Assembly: GCA_013399115.1 (NCBI GenBank) | Contig: VXAA01003384.1 | Coordinates: forward strand, 62,001 to 126,000 | Reading direction: 5' to 3' | DNA: 64,000 nt | DNA from: Anseranas semipalmata | Lineage: Eukaryota; Chordata; Aves; Anseriformes; Anseranatidae | Part shown: positions 10,750 to 25,700 of the stretch, in pieces | Numbering within the stretch: position 1 is the first letter of the stretch | How the letters are laid out: the number at the start of each line of letters is the position of its first letter | Made by a program: the position numbers and the translations under genes | Notes under the pieces: model-generated | Seen by the model: only the letters and a program-made list of their open reading frames with translations | What the model was told of the DNA's origin: nothing | The model's database searches: none

Positions 10750-13700
10750 CTGAAAGGTTAAGAAACAGTCCAGTCATCCACTGAATTTGCTAAATTTGCC
10801 TTGCCTTTGATATTCACCACAATTTTTCAAGAAAAAGGAGAATATAATTCTACAGTATTTCTTTTACCTCCAGTATTTGAGCCCATACAATTGATAATTA
10901 GATTTATACAGCATTGATGGAATTAGCCTATTAATAACATATATATTCCCAGTTTGTCAGTTTAACAATTACTTGCACCTGTACATTTTATGAAGTAAGC
11001 AGCAGATTAATTTAGCATTTTCCATAAATGCCAAAAATATTAACTGTTACAAAGAAGCGTGTTCTGTATGGAAACATCCCACTCTGTGTCAAAAGCCTTA
11101 CCTGCAAGGGTCTGGTCCCACTTGCTAATACTATTTGATTCAGCACTAAGCCCCTCAATATATTTCAGATAGGCTTCAGAATGAAGAAGCCTCTGTGTCT
11201 TTGGTGGAGGGGAGACAAACATAGGAGTTGAGGGCTGCTGCATGACCGGCTGACTTGCTGGGCTCTGGCCGGGATACGGAGGGGGTGCCTGCTGTCCTGG
11301 CGGGCCAAGGATTCCTATCTGCAACGGCAAAGCAACAGAGAGATCACATCTGGGGGAACTGCAGGGAAGCCGGTTCACATCCGTGCATCAGACCATCCTC
11401 ATACAATGGAGTTTTGGTTATAACCAAAGGCACAAAGAAAATTTCCCTGGAAGACAACCCACTTCAGCCAGGGTTACCTGTGGAGGTCACCGAGATGCAG
11501 GGAGAGAGGATGTGTGAACAAACCACATTTAACACAAAACACGTTCTCATTACTACCACCATTCTCTCTATTACCCTTAATTACTCCTTTTGCTTCCTTT
11601 TTATTTCATGTTCTCTCAAATTTGACCATAAAACCTGTGATGTGCAAAGTGCAGGATTTATCTCACTTTAGGGATCTCTACAACATCTAATCCAAATCAA
11701 CCCTGATCCCTGGAAGACTGGGATGCTTTCACAGAATAAACGCTAATCGCTGTCGGGCAAAAATCGCAGTCCCACAGAAACCCCTCACACAGAAGAATTC
11801 CAACCATTGTGACTAAGTAGCAGTTCTGAGAACTCTTAACATAGATATCCTGTGGTCTGGAATAACTCAGTGTCATGACATATGCACTCCACTACTTTCT
11901 CACTCAACTTCTGAGTTTCTTTATACCCTCTTGCCAAAATCACATTTCTCTTTATAATGCAAATGTTTAGTCAATACAATTGCAAGTGTGCTGAACATTT
12001 CATCTGTATTAACATTGAGAAAGAACAACTGATCATCACTGACATCCAAACCCCCAGATCCTGAACTGCCAATGAACATCGGCATTGTTGGCTTCTGAAA
12101 TCTGGGAACAAGCAAAACAGTTTTTACCCACTTAGCAATGGCTGAGAAAGCAGACAGCATCCCCACTGCATCAACAAGAGCATGCAAAAGCTAAATTATC
12201 ACCAGTTTAACAGTGTGTTAGAATGACTTGTATTAGTTCACTAGAAAGAAAAAACACAAAACACTGTCTTGCTTATACTGCAGAACTTATTCCACTAGGC
12301 AGAACCTAATCAGTCTAATAACAATTCAACCAAGAAATACAAACATATATTCTGAGTGTAAGATATTAACTGGTTCTAAATACATCAGTGTACATTTGGA
12401 GTTTATATTCTCCCTGGGAAAGGCTATATGCATTCTTTACATGTCTTAACTGAGATGTTGTTTAAATGCTAATTCAAAGCCTTGGAGCCTCATAAATAAT
12501 GCAAAAAATGACTCACCTGCTGTCCAAACGGACTCGCTCCAGGTGCTGGAGTGCCTACCATGGGGGACACATTTTGGCCTATAACACCTATATTCCAAAA
12601 TATAAAACAATTAGTCTTATTTCAGAGCAGTGAGAAATAACTATTTGGTCTTCTATAATCAAATTTATACTTGGATATCATTGCTTAAAGCTTTTTTTAA
12701 GAACATTCAAATATCCCACTCTCCCCCAGTAAAAAAATTCTTTAGAAATTTCTGAACAGCAAAAATAAAAAGCAACAAGACATCTACCCAACGTTAATAT
12801 GTGGCCTGTTGAATTCGTTTAACTAAAGAAATGCAAACATTTTTTTTTTCCACGTTACTTAGGGATTGCCTCACTACATCCTTTAGTTTATAATATACAC
12901 CTTTGGCTTAACAGAAAAAAAAGGAAAAGCTGACTTGCTTTAGCAACATCAAACATTTCCTTATGTTCAATTTTATAAAACACTTTCACATTCAAGCCAA
13001 GGCATTACATACATTCTGTAGTATCTCACTAATATAAAACACCACTTGCAGGTTAAGCTTAAATAGTCCCATATATGAGACAGATGAACATTTGGAAAAG
13101 GGGAAAAAGAAAAGACTTGTTAGTTTTTTCTTCCCAACTATGTGAAGAGGCTTTTCCCTGTTGCACAGAATGCAGCAGATACCACCCACATACAAATCTG
13201 AATGAGTCATGCAGTTCCTGCTATTTTACATACAGATGCTTTGGTTGAAAACAAAAAAACAAAACAAAACAACCCCCCCCTCCAAAAAAAAAACAACAAC
13301 AAAGTTATGTATGTTGCAAATTTTCTTTCTCTTCATGCCATTTTTCATATTCATTCATTTGAAAAGCTGCATAATAATTATGGTCTTCCTAAGGGTTTAA
13401 TTTGCATGCAGATTTCTGTATCAGTGATCAGAAGATGTGTGACTGCCTTTTGCACACTAAAGCATATATCGAATTAGTTTTCCACTTGATTACAGCCTGC
13501 ATTTTAATTGCATCTGTACTAACAGCAAGTCAGAAGCTGGGAAAAACACCAATGAGGCAAATTGTGGAATACAGCACAGATCTTTCTTTTGGTACAAGCA
13601 AACAGGTCAGGAGGGGGGCACCCTCACCTTTCCAGCATTAGAGCTTCATTCACCCTTAGCCCACCCAGCCCGATTTAGCACCACTTCATGTGTGGTCCTC

Positions 13701-16700
13701 CACTCCCAGGCATTATTATTTTTTCCTTAGCCATGTTCTCTCAGTTTTAAACATCGTACACACAGCCCATTTCTCCAGTTGGAAACATTCTTCAAAGAAA
13801 TGCATTGTCCTGGGTTCACCTCCCAAACATTTGTATGCTGCTGTTGTGTGCTTCAATGTCCTTGCCTTGGTGAGTCGGAGGCAAGCTCATACTGCTGTTT
13901 TCCTACTCCCTCTACATGACATTATGGTAAATTTTACATACCAGCAAAGATGCAAGCTGCACACCTAACACTGATGGATTTAAAAAAAAAAAAAAAAAAA
14001 AAAGGCAAGCAAGCAAACAACAACAAATCACCACAACAATTTACGTACAGATAAAGTCCCAGCAGAGCTTCTGATAAACACAGTTGCAAATGGGGTAGGG
14101 GAGACAAATGAGACCAGTTTTGTCCACAGCTTGTTTTAACTGCTGAACATATCGGATGCACATCTTTTAAACAGTCACATGGGTTATCAGAGGTAAAAAC
14201 AAAGAATCCACGGAAAACAGGATGAGAGGGCAGGTGAACATTTTTCCCCACACACTGAAAAACAGTTCAGTAAGGAATGAGAGCAATAAACTTCATTTCA
14301 AATTTCATTTGAAATTCATTTATTCTACTTTAATAAGAAAAGGAGGAAGTGGAAGGGTGCTGTTCAAATGACATAGGGATATGAACGGGCAGATTTCAAT
14401 TTTTCAGACCTCTGATAAGCTCATGCACAATTGTCAGGTTTTTTGGCTGGAGCAAAACCACTGCTAGAGCAGCATCACGCTTCTCCAGTAACCTTTTTGC
14501 TGCTGGTCTACTGGACGTGTGTTCTGTCAGTGTAAACGCTTTGCATATACCCCATATATTCAGCAGTACACTGTGTGCGCTGCAGCTGAACAAACCTGCA
14601 ATGTTCAGAAACAATCAATTACGCTATGACCAAAACAAGCTGCAGATAATTTCTGTAACAACTGGTTAAACAGCAAGTACATGAAAATGAAATAAGGAGC
14701 GAATGAGGATGACATTCTTACCGGGTGGTGGGATGCCTGGGATGCCTGGCATACCTGGCGGAAGTTGGTGGGGTGGGGGCACCCCTGGGTGAAGTGGCTG
14801 CATGCTGCCCATGCTAACAATGCCATCAACTGGGCCCTGCAAAGGTGGCAGCACCGGTGGATAGCCACTTATCATGCCTTGAAGGACACAACAAATTTCA
14901 AACATGCATCAATAACATGCAATATGATCTACACAGTAAGACATGCACTATCCACAAAAAAAAAAGCACCTTTAGTACAGCAAGACGATACTACAATTAG
15001 TATCTCGCAAAAATGAACAAAAAATAAAAATAAAGTTATAAATATGAAACACTACACTTTTGATGAATTAGTATTTAGTGTATTCGTATGTTTCTCAAGG
15101 AGCAATAAATGCTGAATATTGAGACATGTTAACACAAGGAATAAATTCAGCCACAATTAAATGTTACTAACGCAAGCAATTTTAATACAGCTTAAAGCTC
15201 TGCCATCTGCATACAGATTACGAACACAACGCTAACTACACGAGCTTCACATACAGCCCTACTTTGTGGGCTAGCTGGGAGACCAAATCTGAGTGGAAAA
15301 AATAAACATCTATACATTTTTATGCAGTGCATATGCACAATTAACATTTAAAAGCCCTAGAACATTCACATACTTGAAACTAAAGGTAGTGACGTGGGTG
15401 ACGTTTATTAAACCGTCTTCAGCATGAATTTAGGAAGCAACTAAAACTTTAAACCTGACAGCCCTCGATATGCTGGGCTGCAGTGACTTACACTCACAGC
15501 GCCTGACTGCAGTAGAAGGGTTTACAAGGAGCACATACGGTCGGTCCCCTCACTGAATTTCATTCTCAATGTTTTCAAAGTGTCTTAATAGGGAAAACAA
15601 AGATACAGCCAAGATGATATTGCACTGCTGCTCATAATTTTAGGTTTCTGCATGTGAGGGAAGAGGACTTACGGCTTATTCTGTTTTGGGCACATGTTTG
15701 TTGCTATCCATTAAGTGAACCTATACAACGTATCTGCATTGTGTTAGGTCCTAGAACTTAACTTGCCTATTTTCTTGCTCATTTTCTATGCTTTTAATGA
15801 ATGTGTTGTCAGAGAACCAAGAAAAGGTGGTGGAAAGACAATGAAAAGATGATAGGGGACAGAAGCAGGTCTAGAGATGAAAGGTAAGTTTAGGAAAGGC
15901 AAATTTGGGGTTTCTATAACCTGTTCCAAGAAACTCCTTACTGAGTGTTTGCCAAACTCCGAGTAACTCAAAAGACAATTTCAGAACAGAGATTTCTGGA
16001 ATAAAACTGTCCAGAAACTCAACACCAGTTCTGCCTGAACATTTTCTCATCAAAGCTGTTGTGAGCTCGGGATCGAAACAGCTTAAGCAGCTCCAACATA
16101 CAAGCTAAAGAGTTATAAAGGTGAGAAACCTGAAATACAAAAGCTTTACAATTGATCAAAGATCTGAACTCCTTCAAACCTTCATTTTCTCTGAATACAC
16201 AGGACACCTAGATCAACACTTACTAATTAGCTCTTAGGTATCTATTTCAAATATCTAGAAGCTTATCTGTACTTCTTTATCATCACAGCGACATCTGTAT
16301 TTCTAATGGGAGAAGTAAAAGAAGAAAACAACAAAACCATCCCTAGAATAACGGGTTTTCACTGTAGCTACTGCCTGGTACTTCCACTCCACCCCAAGCT
16401 GCAATCACATCTTTGATGCACTTACATACACTTCTGAAGCTTTTAAAGAAAAAAAAAAAAAAAAAAAAAAAAAAAACAAAAAAAAAACCAAAACACCACA
16501 AAGCAAAACCAGACCTCCAACAAAACAAACCCACCTTTGTTGATCACAAAAGCCCATTTCTACATTTCCAAATAAAATACTTAACAGCTGACTGGATTAA
16601 TAACATTGTAGACAAGTCTCCATGAGAAATGTAGCTCATCACAAGGTTATAAGAGCAGCCGCTTTCATACACCATGTATGAGTTACCACTTTGATTTTAA

Positions 16701-19700
16701 ACTAGTAAGCTTGGGCAAACTATTTTAGATCCCACAGCTGTGATTTACTGTCTTTCAACTTACTCAATGTAAGATTAAATAAGCTTTTCTAACACCTAAA
16801 TTTACAAGCAACTGGAGTAGTGTGCACTAAGTGAAATACATCTCGGAAGGTATCCAGATTTCTTGGACTGTGGGCCATAAAAAAGTCCTGTGATGAAGAA
16901 GCTCTCTGAAATAGAGAAAAGCAACTGAATGCTTTCAATGGCTTAAAGATGGAGGAGGATGTGAAAGAAGTCTCAACAGAATAAGATACTACCAAGTAAG
17001 ACTTGTGGAAACTAAAAGAAGAAAGACTGTATTTTTCAAATGGGACAAAACCAGCAAGAGTTTATAAAGATCCACTTGATCATCCACCTAATGAAGTATT
17101 TCACAATGGCAGAGTAAAGAGACCTGACTGGTTGAATTGTAAGATGATGGTCTTGAACAGAGGTATGCTTCTGAGGAGGCTGTCGCAGGAAGGAAGGTAG
17201 CACGTGCAGTTTGCAGAGAGCACAATTTTTGGAAAGCTTTTAAGAAAATGTTAATAAAGGTATTACTACCCATCAATACCTACCTCCAAAAAATTGGAAA
17301 AGTGACTCGATACAAAAAAAAAACAAGAACCAAACCAAGAAAAAACAACCACGAGATGATGACATTTCTGTGTATTCTGTACTGAAGTAGATTACTCACA
17401 AAGAAGACTAGCACCAGAGAACTTATATTTTAAAGTTTGAAATATATGCACAGAGATGTGTACACACTCACAAACACACACGAACTGCAAACTGTTCAGA
17501 AAAAAAATCATCATTGCAAGGCAAAAACCTGCAAGGTGTTCGAAGAACAAAAGTTGAAAAAAAGAAAAAACAACCAAAAGAAATATGCAATTCAGTGTAA
17601 ACAAATGCTTTGTAATCTGGAGACCATGAACTAAACAGGGAATGTGCCTTCAGTCCAAACATCCATGCAACCTATTTACTAAAAAATGTTTTAGTGACCA
17701 TGATGAAAAACACTTCAGGCTGGCAGCTCTATGTCTGGCCACAGCCTGCAAGACAGGAAAGGAAAAGAAAAATGACTAAAGAGTAAATGGAATAATTGGA
17801 ATGCCTTAAGGGAAAGTTAAAAAAAAATAAAAAATAAAAATAAAACAAAGCCCCCCCCAAAAAACAAAACCACCAAACCTCCAAATATTCATTTTGACAT
17901 ACTCAGCACCATTTTGACCTTGACTGAAGCTACCTAGTTATTCCTAACCAGAAACGGGGGAAGGAGAACAACCTATCAGGTCAGACCTAATTCTCTCACA
18001 GATGTAAGGCTCATTCCCATAAAAGACTCTCCACTGGACTACACAGTCTTCAGATCTGATCTGGAAATACTTATTCTGAGCACACAGCCTACGAACTCAA
18101 GTCGGACTATGACTGGTAACGAGCACAACACCCAGCAACAGGGACCACGTGGAAGAGTTCTCCAAGCTCAGGTCTGTTCTGAAAATCACCTGATAAAAAA
18201 TGTCAATGTTGGGATTTCGCGTTTGTTTTTACCATGACTCTAGAAGCTAGCCTGCTACACTTTTATCTAATTAGCAATTCTTGTGCTTGGATTTAAAGTC
18301 TGCTTTGGATTTTTGTTTGCCTCTCACCTCCCTGACAATTAAAAACAAAACCAAAACTCATTTGCCTCCTCCTTTACCGCTTCCACTGATGCTGCATGCA
18401 CTAGAAGAGCATTCAGCTCACTCCCCTCCTGCCGTGGCAGGACTAAACGTGAACTCTGCAAAGTAGAGCGAATAAACACAACCGCATACAAACAGAACAG
18501 GCCTACCGCACAAAGAGGAGCCTTTTTCTCTGCGTTTTCAACAGGCTGCTCGCTACCGGAGCACGTAACGTGGGACTGCCAGCCTACTGCTGAGGTTACG
18601 CATACTCATCATGAAGAAAGACTGAAGAGGTTGAGCTTTTTCTTCCGCAAGAACAAAGTGACCCAAGAGAGTGTTCAGAGTTATGAAGGGGGTTGATATA
18701 GTGGATGAGGAAAAAATGGTCATAGCTCCTACGTTTTACCTGCAACGGGTGTCAACTGCTGATTGAGCATCCCCATTGGTGTTGGTGGCGGCACCACCCC
18801 CATAAGAGCCCCGACAGGAGTGCCTGCCCGGGGGGAGGGATTCTGCTGCTGTGCTGCTCGCTCTCTCTCCTGCTGCTCAGCAACTTTAGCTGCCCGCTCT
18901 GTAAAAGTATTTTAGATTTTCAGTTCTGCTTTGTAACCCAGAATTTCAAAATATTATCTGTTCATTAAAAAGGACTAGTCAAACACTGGCATAGTTTAGT
19001 CAAATATAAAGTAGAACAGATGAATCTTTGTATACAGCATATGATTTGATTTCATGTGGCTGCGGCTAAGACTTTTAGAGAACCTTGCATGAAAAATATT
19101 CCACAAAGTTTTATCTTTTTCTAAAAAATAAAAATAAAAAATAAAAATAATAATAAAATAAAAATTTAGAAAGTCAAAGAATAAATTGGATAATAACACC
19201 AGTGTTACCAACATGAAGCAGCAGTCCAGCACTAGGCTCAGTCCGCACTAGGAGAACATGGCAAAACGTTCCCTCTTTGACACCACCGGCTCAGCTAAAC
19301 CAGTCACAGCCAAGGCCGGCAGCTCTCCCACACACAGCAATTTTAAGCACCGTGTCTATCAGACGTGCCCTAAAGCAAGATGCACACATAGCAGGCAGCA
19401 GTGCCAGTCAGGGCCCATTTCCTTTTGGGCTCCCCACTGTTTTCTTGTTGTTGTTGTTGTGTTTTTTATTTTTATTTATTTTTTTATTACTGATGCAGCT
19501 GAAAAGTGGTGGCAAAGTTGGGAAGCATTTACAAAGTTTCCCTAGTGTAGATAGGTCCTTAGTGTTTGGAACATAACAAGCAGCAGTTTGATGAACCAAA
19601 AATATTTTTTCTGCCTCTTTCTGTTGTTTTCCCCATTTTGGTCCCCTCTGAGCTAATTTTTTTTTTTTTCGCTGAAGATGTCTAACTCACATTGTGCTGC

Positions 19701-22700
19701 TCACTGGAGGTCATGTGTGTCCTTTGTACGATGAATCTGGTCATTATCTCAATCAAGTTTCTCACTGTGACTGCAAGAACAAAAGATCTACTGCAGGGGA
19801 ATCTGACCAGAGGACAATTTTATATTAAGGGAAGGGCAAAGGGTCATGGGAAGAAGAAAGAAAACAAACAAACAAACAAAAAAAAATCCACTCCCCAAAA
19901 AAACCCAAGCAAACAAAAAAGAAGATATACCGAATGCCCACTGAAGATGCTTTTGGGGCATGCAAGTTGCTGATTTGTTTACTCTGAACATCGTCTCTTA
20001 TTGATGCAATGAGGAACAACAAAGGATAAACGAATGCAGCATACATCTCCAGCAAATTTTAACAACAGTGAATGCAGGGCTAGAAGTTTTCTTGCAGTTG
20101 GTGAAAGATGAAAACTGCCACTAAAACAGCAATTAAGGTCCTCTGTCAAACAAGGCTAAGAAGTTCATCAAGGAGATCAAGTCATGTATGCATCCTGCCA
20201 ATGTTATTAGTTTTTTCTAGTAAATGACTGCAAAAGTGTATCACACATTAGTCTCCTGCAGGACCTGTTTGTGCAGCATCTAGCACCACATCCATACACT
20301 GAAAGACCAGTTTCATTGCCAAAGGCATTTCCTCTCTTTTCACTTCTGGCACTTCAGGAAGAGATGACGACGCACAGGAACTCCTAAATTTACTACAGGC
20401 AACTCATATGCACAAAATACATGAGACATTTAAAGGTAGATCCTGAAGTAGAAAAAGGAGATAATCATCCTAAGAGCAGAGCAAGCGTTTAGGGAAAAGA
20501 TGAAGTAGCTGTTCTGACTCTCACCTCCTTTCGGCCAGTTAAAAAAAAAAAAGGTCAGACAAAAGCAAACATTCTGGAGACACTCTGGTGAATGAGAGAT
20601 TACTGTTAAGCATTCAGTTTTATCAGACTTTGGAGTGCTTAGACTTGAAGAAGGACCTGATGTAGGATAACACTTCAGTTTTACCTTGTCTATCCATGCT
20701 GTGGCTGCCACTGAACTAACAGATGGAACAACACTGCCAGAGGAAACCGAAGGGGGTGTCTGAAAGTTCAGCCTTGAGCTTTCACCTTAATCCTCAATGA
20801 ACCTAACCCCAAATCATTTAGGCTAGGACTTGAGATCATTCAAAAGCCATTTCCAACACATCTCAAGAAACAGGAAAGATGTTCTGCTTTGAACAGAGCT
20901 TTTCCTCAAGACAGGCCTCAAACCCCATGTAGTACTTTATTTTATTTTAAGGAGTTTTCACAGTGCAGTTAGCCATGCAGGCATTTCCAGTGCAGCCTGC
21001 TCTTTGCTTAACTACTGCTAAAACCCAACTACTGCCCTGCACATATACCAAATGAAATTTTCAGTGGGTCAGAATGGATCAAAAATGCAAACTGCTTTAT
21101 CGCCAGAACACGGAAAGGCACTTTTCCATTGAAGCGTCAAACCATGTCGGTTCCCTGCTCCTTGGTGCAGTGTCCACACTAGAGAGCACACGAATTTTGA
21201 CTTGTCACAGTGGAAGGAGAGGAGTTTCTCTCCAAGCAAAGCAAACACAGCTTGGACGCTTTGTAACCCCAACCCAACCCCTCAAAAACAAATAAAAGTA
21301 AGCCTAGTCCTGGGCAGACACCAAGCCGGAGAAACTGCAGTCCAAAACTGAAAAGCTTTGGAAAAATTTAAGGAGAAGGAGGGTTAAAATGGAAGCACTC
21401 AGGCAATTGTTAACACAGGGGACAGACACTGTTGCTATTGTTACGTTACAGTGGAAGTGCGAGCATCAAGCTGCTCTAAGCTAGAAGTGATGACATGCTA
21501 AACATCCTACCGCCTGAGAGTTAGGCTGCAAGGAGGGACCTGTCAATAAAAAGATACCATACATACCTCGAATGGTATAATAGAAAACTACGACAGGAAA
21601 AAAGTATGGCCATAGTACTTTCACAGAGAAAGAGCGTTACCATTTCCCTTCACAACATTTGCAAAGACAACTCGCACGTAGCGGTGCCGTATTACCCTCC
21701 AGAACTGCAAAGAGGTACTACTGCAAGTTCAGAAAGCACTGAGGAGGCTGAGGGTGTAAAGTGATAGCATGCAAACCTCTAGTTTGAGTAACAAAGTGGC
21801 CTCTAAGCTTTGAGTATGCAAAAAAGCTATCAAATCTCACTTTTAAAAAGCAACATTATAACTTAATTGGGCAATACCTTTCCAGGGTGTTGAAATTTTC
21901 CTATCCAAAATAGTACTTTTTCTAGGGTGTTGAAAGTCTCCTATCCAAAGTAGTGTTTTCTTCCAATAAAATTGCAACAGCTGCTTAAAAACTGGGCTTT
22001 ATATTGGAAATGTTGAGACATTATTAACTGAAGTAATAACTCTGGATGTCAAGCCACTGTATTTAGCTTGGATAGGGCCTGCTGTTAAGGATCATCTGTA
22101 TTTTGATTTTGATCAAATAAAGTTGAAACACAATGAACAGCATCAGTTGGAAAATGAGAAAGAAAAAGAAAGAAAGGAAGGTCTTTCTAAAGTAACTCAT
22201 GCCTATGAAATATTTCTGGCTTAATTCAGGATACAAAATCTCTCAACAAAATCAGTTACAACAGTTAACACTGAGACTGAACAACAGGTCACGTTTCCAG
22301 TATTGTAACAGAGTCTGCATCCTTGATTTTATTGTACCAAAGCTCTTTCAGACTCAGTACAGTTAATTGAAGAACTTCTTCCTGCTCCACTGTAATCTTT
22401 CTTACCTGGCACTAGAGCTCTGAAGAGCTTCTTGTCCAAAAGTTCCCTTTCTTGCTGCCCCCTCCACGTCCTCCCATACGGAAACTTTTGCAAGCAATTT
22501 TTCCAGCTGACTTCCAGCGCTAGGGCTTCAAGCCCCTTTACTTCTAATTTTTCCCCATTTCTTTTGTCTTTGTTCATTTGATTATTTGTGGCAAAGACAT
22601 TTAAATTATCAGTTGTGCACTACGTAACTTAAACATGCTCTTTGCTCCTCTTCAGTCATCTCTCAGTATGAACTCCTCTTTAAGATATGTCCAGAACACA

Positions 22701-25700
22701 AGCATAACTACTTCCTTTTATAAAACAGGTCATCTGAGTAATAGTAATGAACATGTTCAGAGAGAAAAAGTAGAAAAAGAGTTTAGCATTTTAGTTTTTA
22801 TTTACCTTCATATTCTGCTTTCTTTGTTGCTTCCAAGTTTCTCCATTCAGTTCCTACAAGCCTGCTGAGCTCTCCAAAGGAGTAGTCTGGGTGCTGAGCT
22901 TTAATCACAGCTCTCATCTCACTGCTAAATAAGATGTAACCACTCATGTTGATCTTCCTTTTTGATCCCTCCTTCTTGGTGCTGCCCTTAACAGACTTGG
23001 GAGTGGACTGTGAGAAAAAGCAGTTATGACCACAAGTGTACAACAGAGAAGCTTCTTGACATAAAAAAAAAAATCAAAGCTGTAAGAAATAGTATGTAAA
23101 AATATTCCCAAATTTCTCTTGTATATATCTGTACAAGGGCCATCCAACTTCACAGCCCCTAAAGAGGGACTGCATCTCCTACCGATGCGTGACAAGCACA
23201 CACATTTACAGAAAGTACACAGGTGGAAAAAGAACACAACCACCACAACAAAAACAAAAAGCAAACCACAGTGATCTGATGCTTTTTAACCCTTCCAGCC
23301 ATAAGGCCAACCTTATAACTGAGGCTTCAAAAAGTGTGCAGAAACACAGCACAGAATGATTACTATTAGCTGAAGTCATTCCAAACTAACTGAGAGGACT
23401 CAGAAGGGCTGAGTAGCAAGTGACTATTTAGAATGCCAAGAGAATAATAGTAATTGTGCTGATATCACACATGTCATCCATTACGCTGATCAGAAATATT
23501 GCCAACACAAGTTAAGTAGAACATCGCACATTTTAGGGAATTGTTTTCACATTTATTCCTGGGCCTTTGCAACTCCCAGCTCCTTGGCTCTACCCTCCAG
23601 TCTTCTCATTCCTAAGTGCTCTCTATTTTGCCCGCCAGACTTTCCTTCCTCTCTAGCGTTCCTCTCCCATTTCCTAAGTACCCATTTCTCCCTGAAACTA
23701 CAGCAAAGCCCAGTGTTGCTGATCACTGTCACCCGGCACAACAGGTTCACATCCCCACTGCTGTGTTGATGAGCAATACTCTGTTCTATTCAAGATCTGC
23801 TCCTTTGCTTTTCCCACCCTGGCTGCTCCTGTTGAGAGCTCCTAGACATTTCCAGCCACCAAAAAATTTAACCTATGCTGACAACCACTGGGATCCCACC
23901 TGTATGCGATGCACGGGAGACCATAATTCACCCATTCTCTGACCGGTAAGGCCCACAAATGCATCATGATACCAAAACCCTCAAAAGGCCTTCCTCATAT
24001 CTTGAGCATTACAAATTTCTCACATCTTCAAGAGTATAATTGTTTCCAAATACTTGGGAGAAAAAAAGGAAAGAAAAATACATGCAATTGTTCTCTTCTT
24101 ATCCTGAAATTCCTGGCCATGTTACTTCGTTTACTTGCCACCCTAAGCCCAACAGTCCAACACTTATCTCTTAGCTAAATACAAAGCTTCAGCTATGCCA
24201 AAACTTTCTGAAAGTCTTGCTCATTAACTTAACCCAGGCAGTAGACAACAGACACACACTGGTATGTTATTCCAAACTTCACTGTATTCATTTTCAAATG
24301 ACAATCTACCCTCAATGTTTCCATTAAGAGCCAAAGGATAACACTTGGCTTTTGGGGAGGAAGTCTTCTAGGTTTGTCTCCATGATGGAGGAAGTGAAGA
24401 AAACCCCACACAGGTTTTGGGATGACACACAGCATGTACAACAGACCCTAGCTTTTCAGGGAAGCCCACGTTGGCAGATGGAGAGTTCTCAGTTCAGAAA
24501 CAGGAAAATCAAATTATACATTTGGCCTATAAATATGTCTGCACTTGGATAGCTAGAAGTTTATCAGCTGGTTTTGCCTTTACGGTGCTTGCAATAGTGT
24601 TTTGATAACACTCACGTAACATAAAGGCCTACTCATCAGTTTGAACGGAAAAACAGGGCTTTGAGAAATTTTAAGAATTCTGAATTCAGTTCTCACATTT
24701 TGCTATTATTTTACATATCCAAAATGACAATTTTTAACATCATCTTTTCCATTTGAGGCAGATAACTGCATATTGTTATAGATGTGTTATGAGAAGAAAT
24801 AAACCAGGACCCTCTTCTATGCCTTTTCTCAACCATATCACCAAAGCAAAAACCAAAGTTCCGCATATTTTTCTTTTTTAGGTTCTACTTCTTGATTCAC
24901 AGCAAACTGCAGCAGGAGAGCATCATCCATCTATTTGTCAAGCCCCACATCACCATGTATTCACTCATCTTGACTCCTTTTATTCTCAGGTGCAGAAAGT
25001 GCTTCTTTTGTTATCAGGAAAAAAGGGTAAAAAAAAAAAAACCTTCAGAGTTTTAATAGTTGTTAGATAAAATTGCGTACATTTCAGAGAACATGAAGCA
25101 AGCACATGCTTTTTACCTAGGAGCTCTGTTTAAAATGACACTTTCCAAAGGGGACATAAATAGAACAGATTACGATGGGCTGAAGACAGTTTATTTCTGT
25201 GCTATGTGTTAGTTATCTCTCTGCCAGAGTTAAATTGTGCTTTGAATGCCAGCTCAGACACAACATGCTTCTTCTTTCCAAATCAGCAGCATCAGGAATC
25301 TGCAAGGGGCACTTGTGAATCATCCTTCACTTCTTAGCATGCATTGCTATTGATCCCTGTCAGCTTTTCTTAAAATATTTTTTCACTTCAATTTCTAAAC
25401 TTCAGAGTTCACATGTCATTCACAAGATATATACATGCATGCTGGATATCTCCACTGAGCCTGATTACTCAACAGTTACCCTGAGAGCCCTGCAAGACTG
25501 TCCCATTACAAACAATTTAAAAAAATGCAACTATCAACATGGCTTTATAAAGAGACATTATATATTAGTATTTAAGTAAAACTTCTCAAGGGAATCTGAG
25601 CAAAGCACAGCTTTACGGGAAGACAGAAAGCAAAGGAGAGCAGAAGACAGCGAATGCTGCAGAAGGCAGTTTGAGGACTTCTTTCATGTCCAATGATCCC

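Noticed and set aside
11921..12187. 88-codon minus-strand frame between PBRM1 exons u and v
   Set aside because: No similarity to PBRM1 or any family I know, and PBRM1 is continuous without it.
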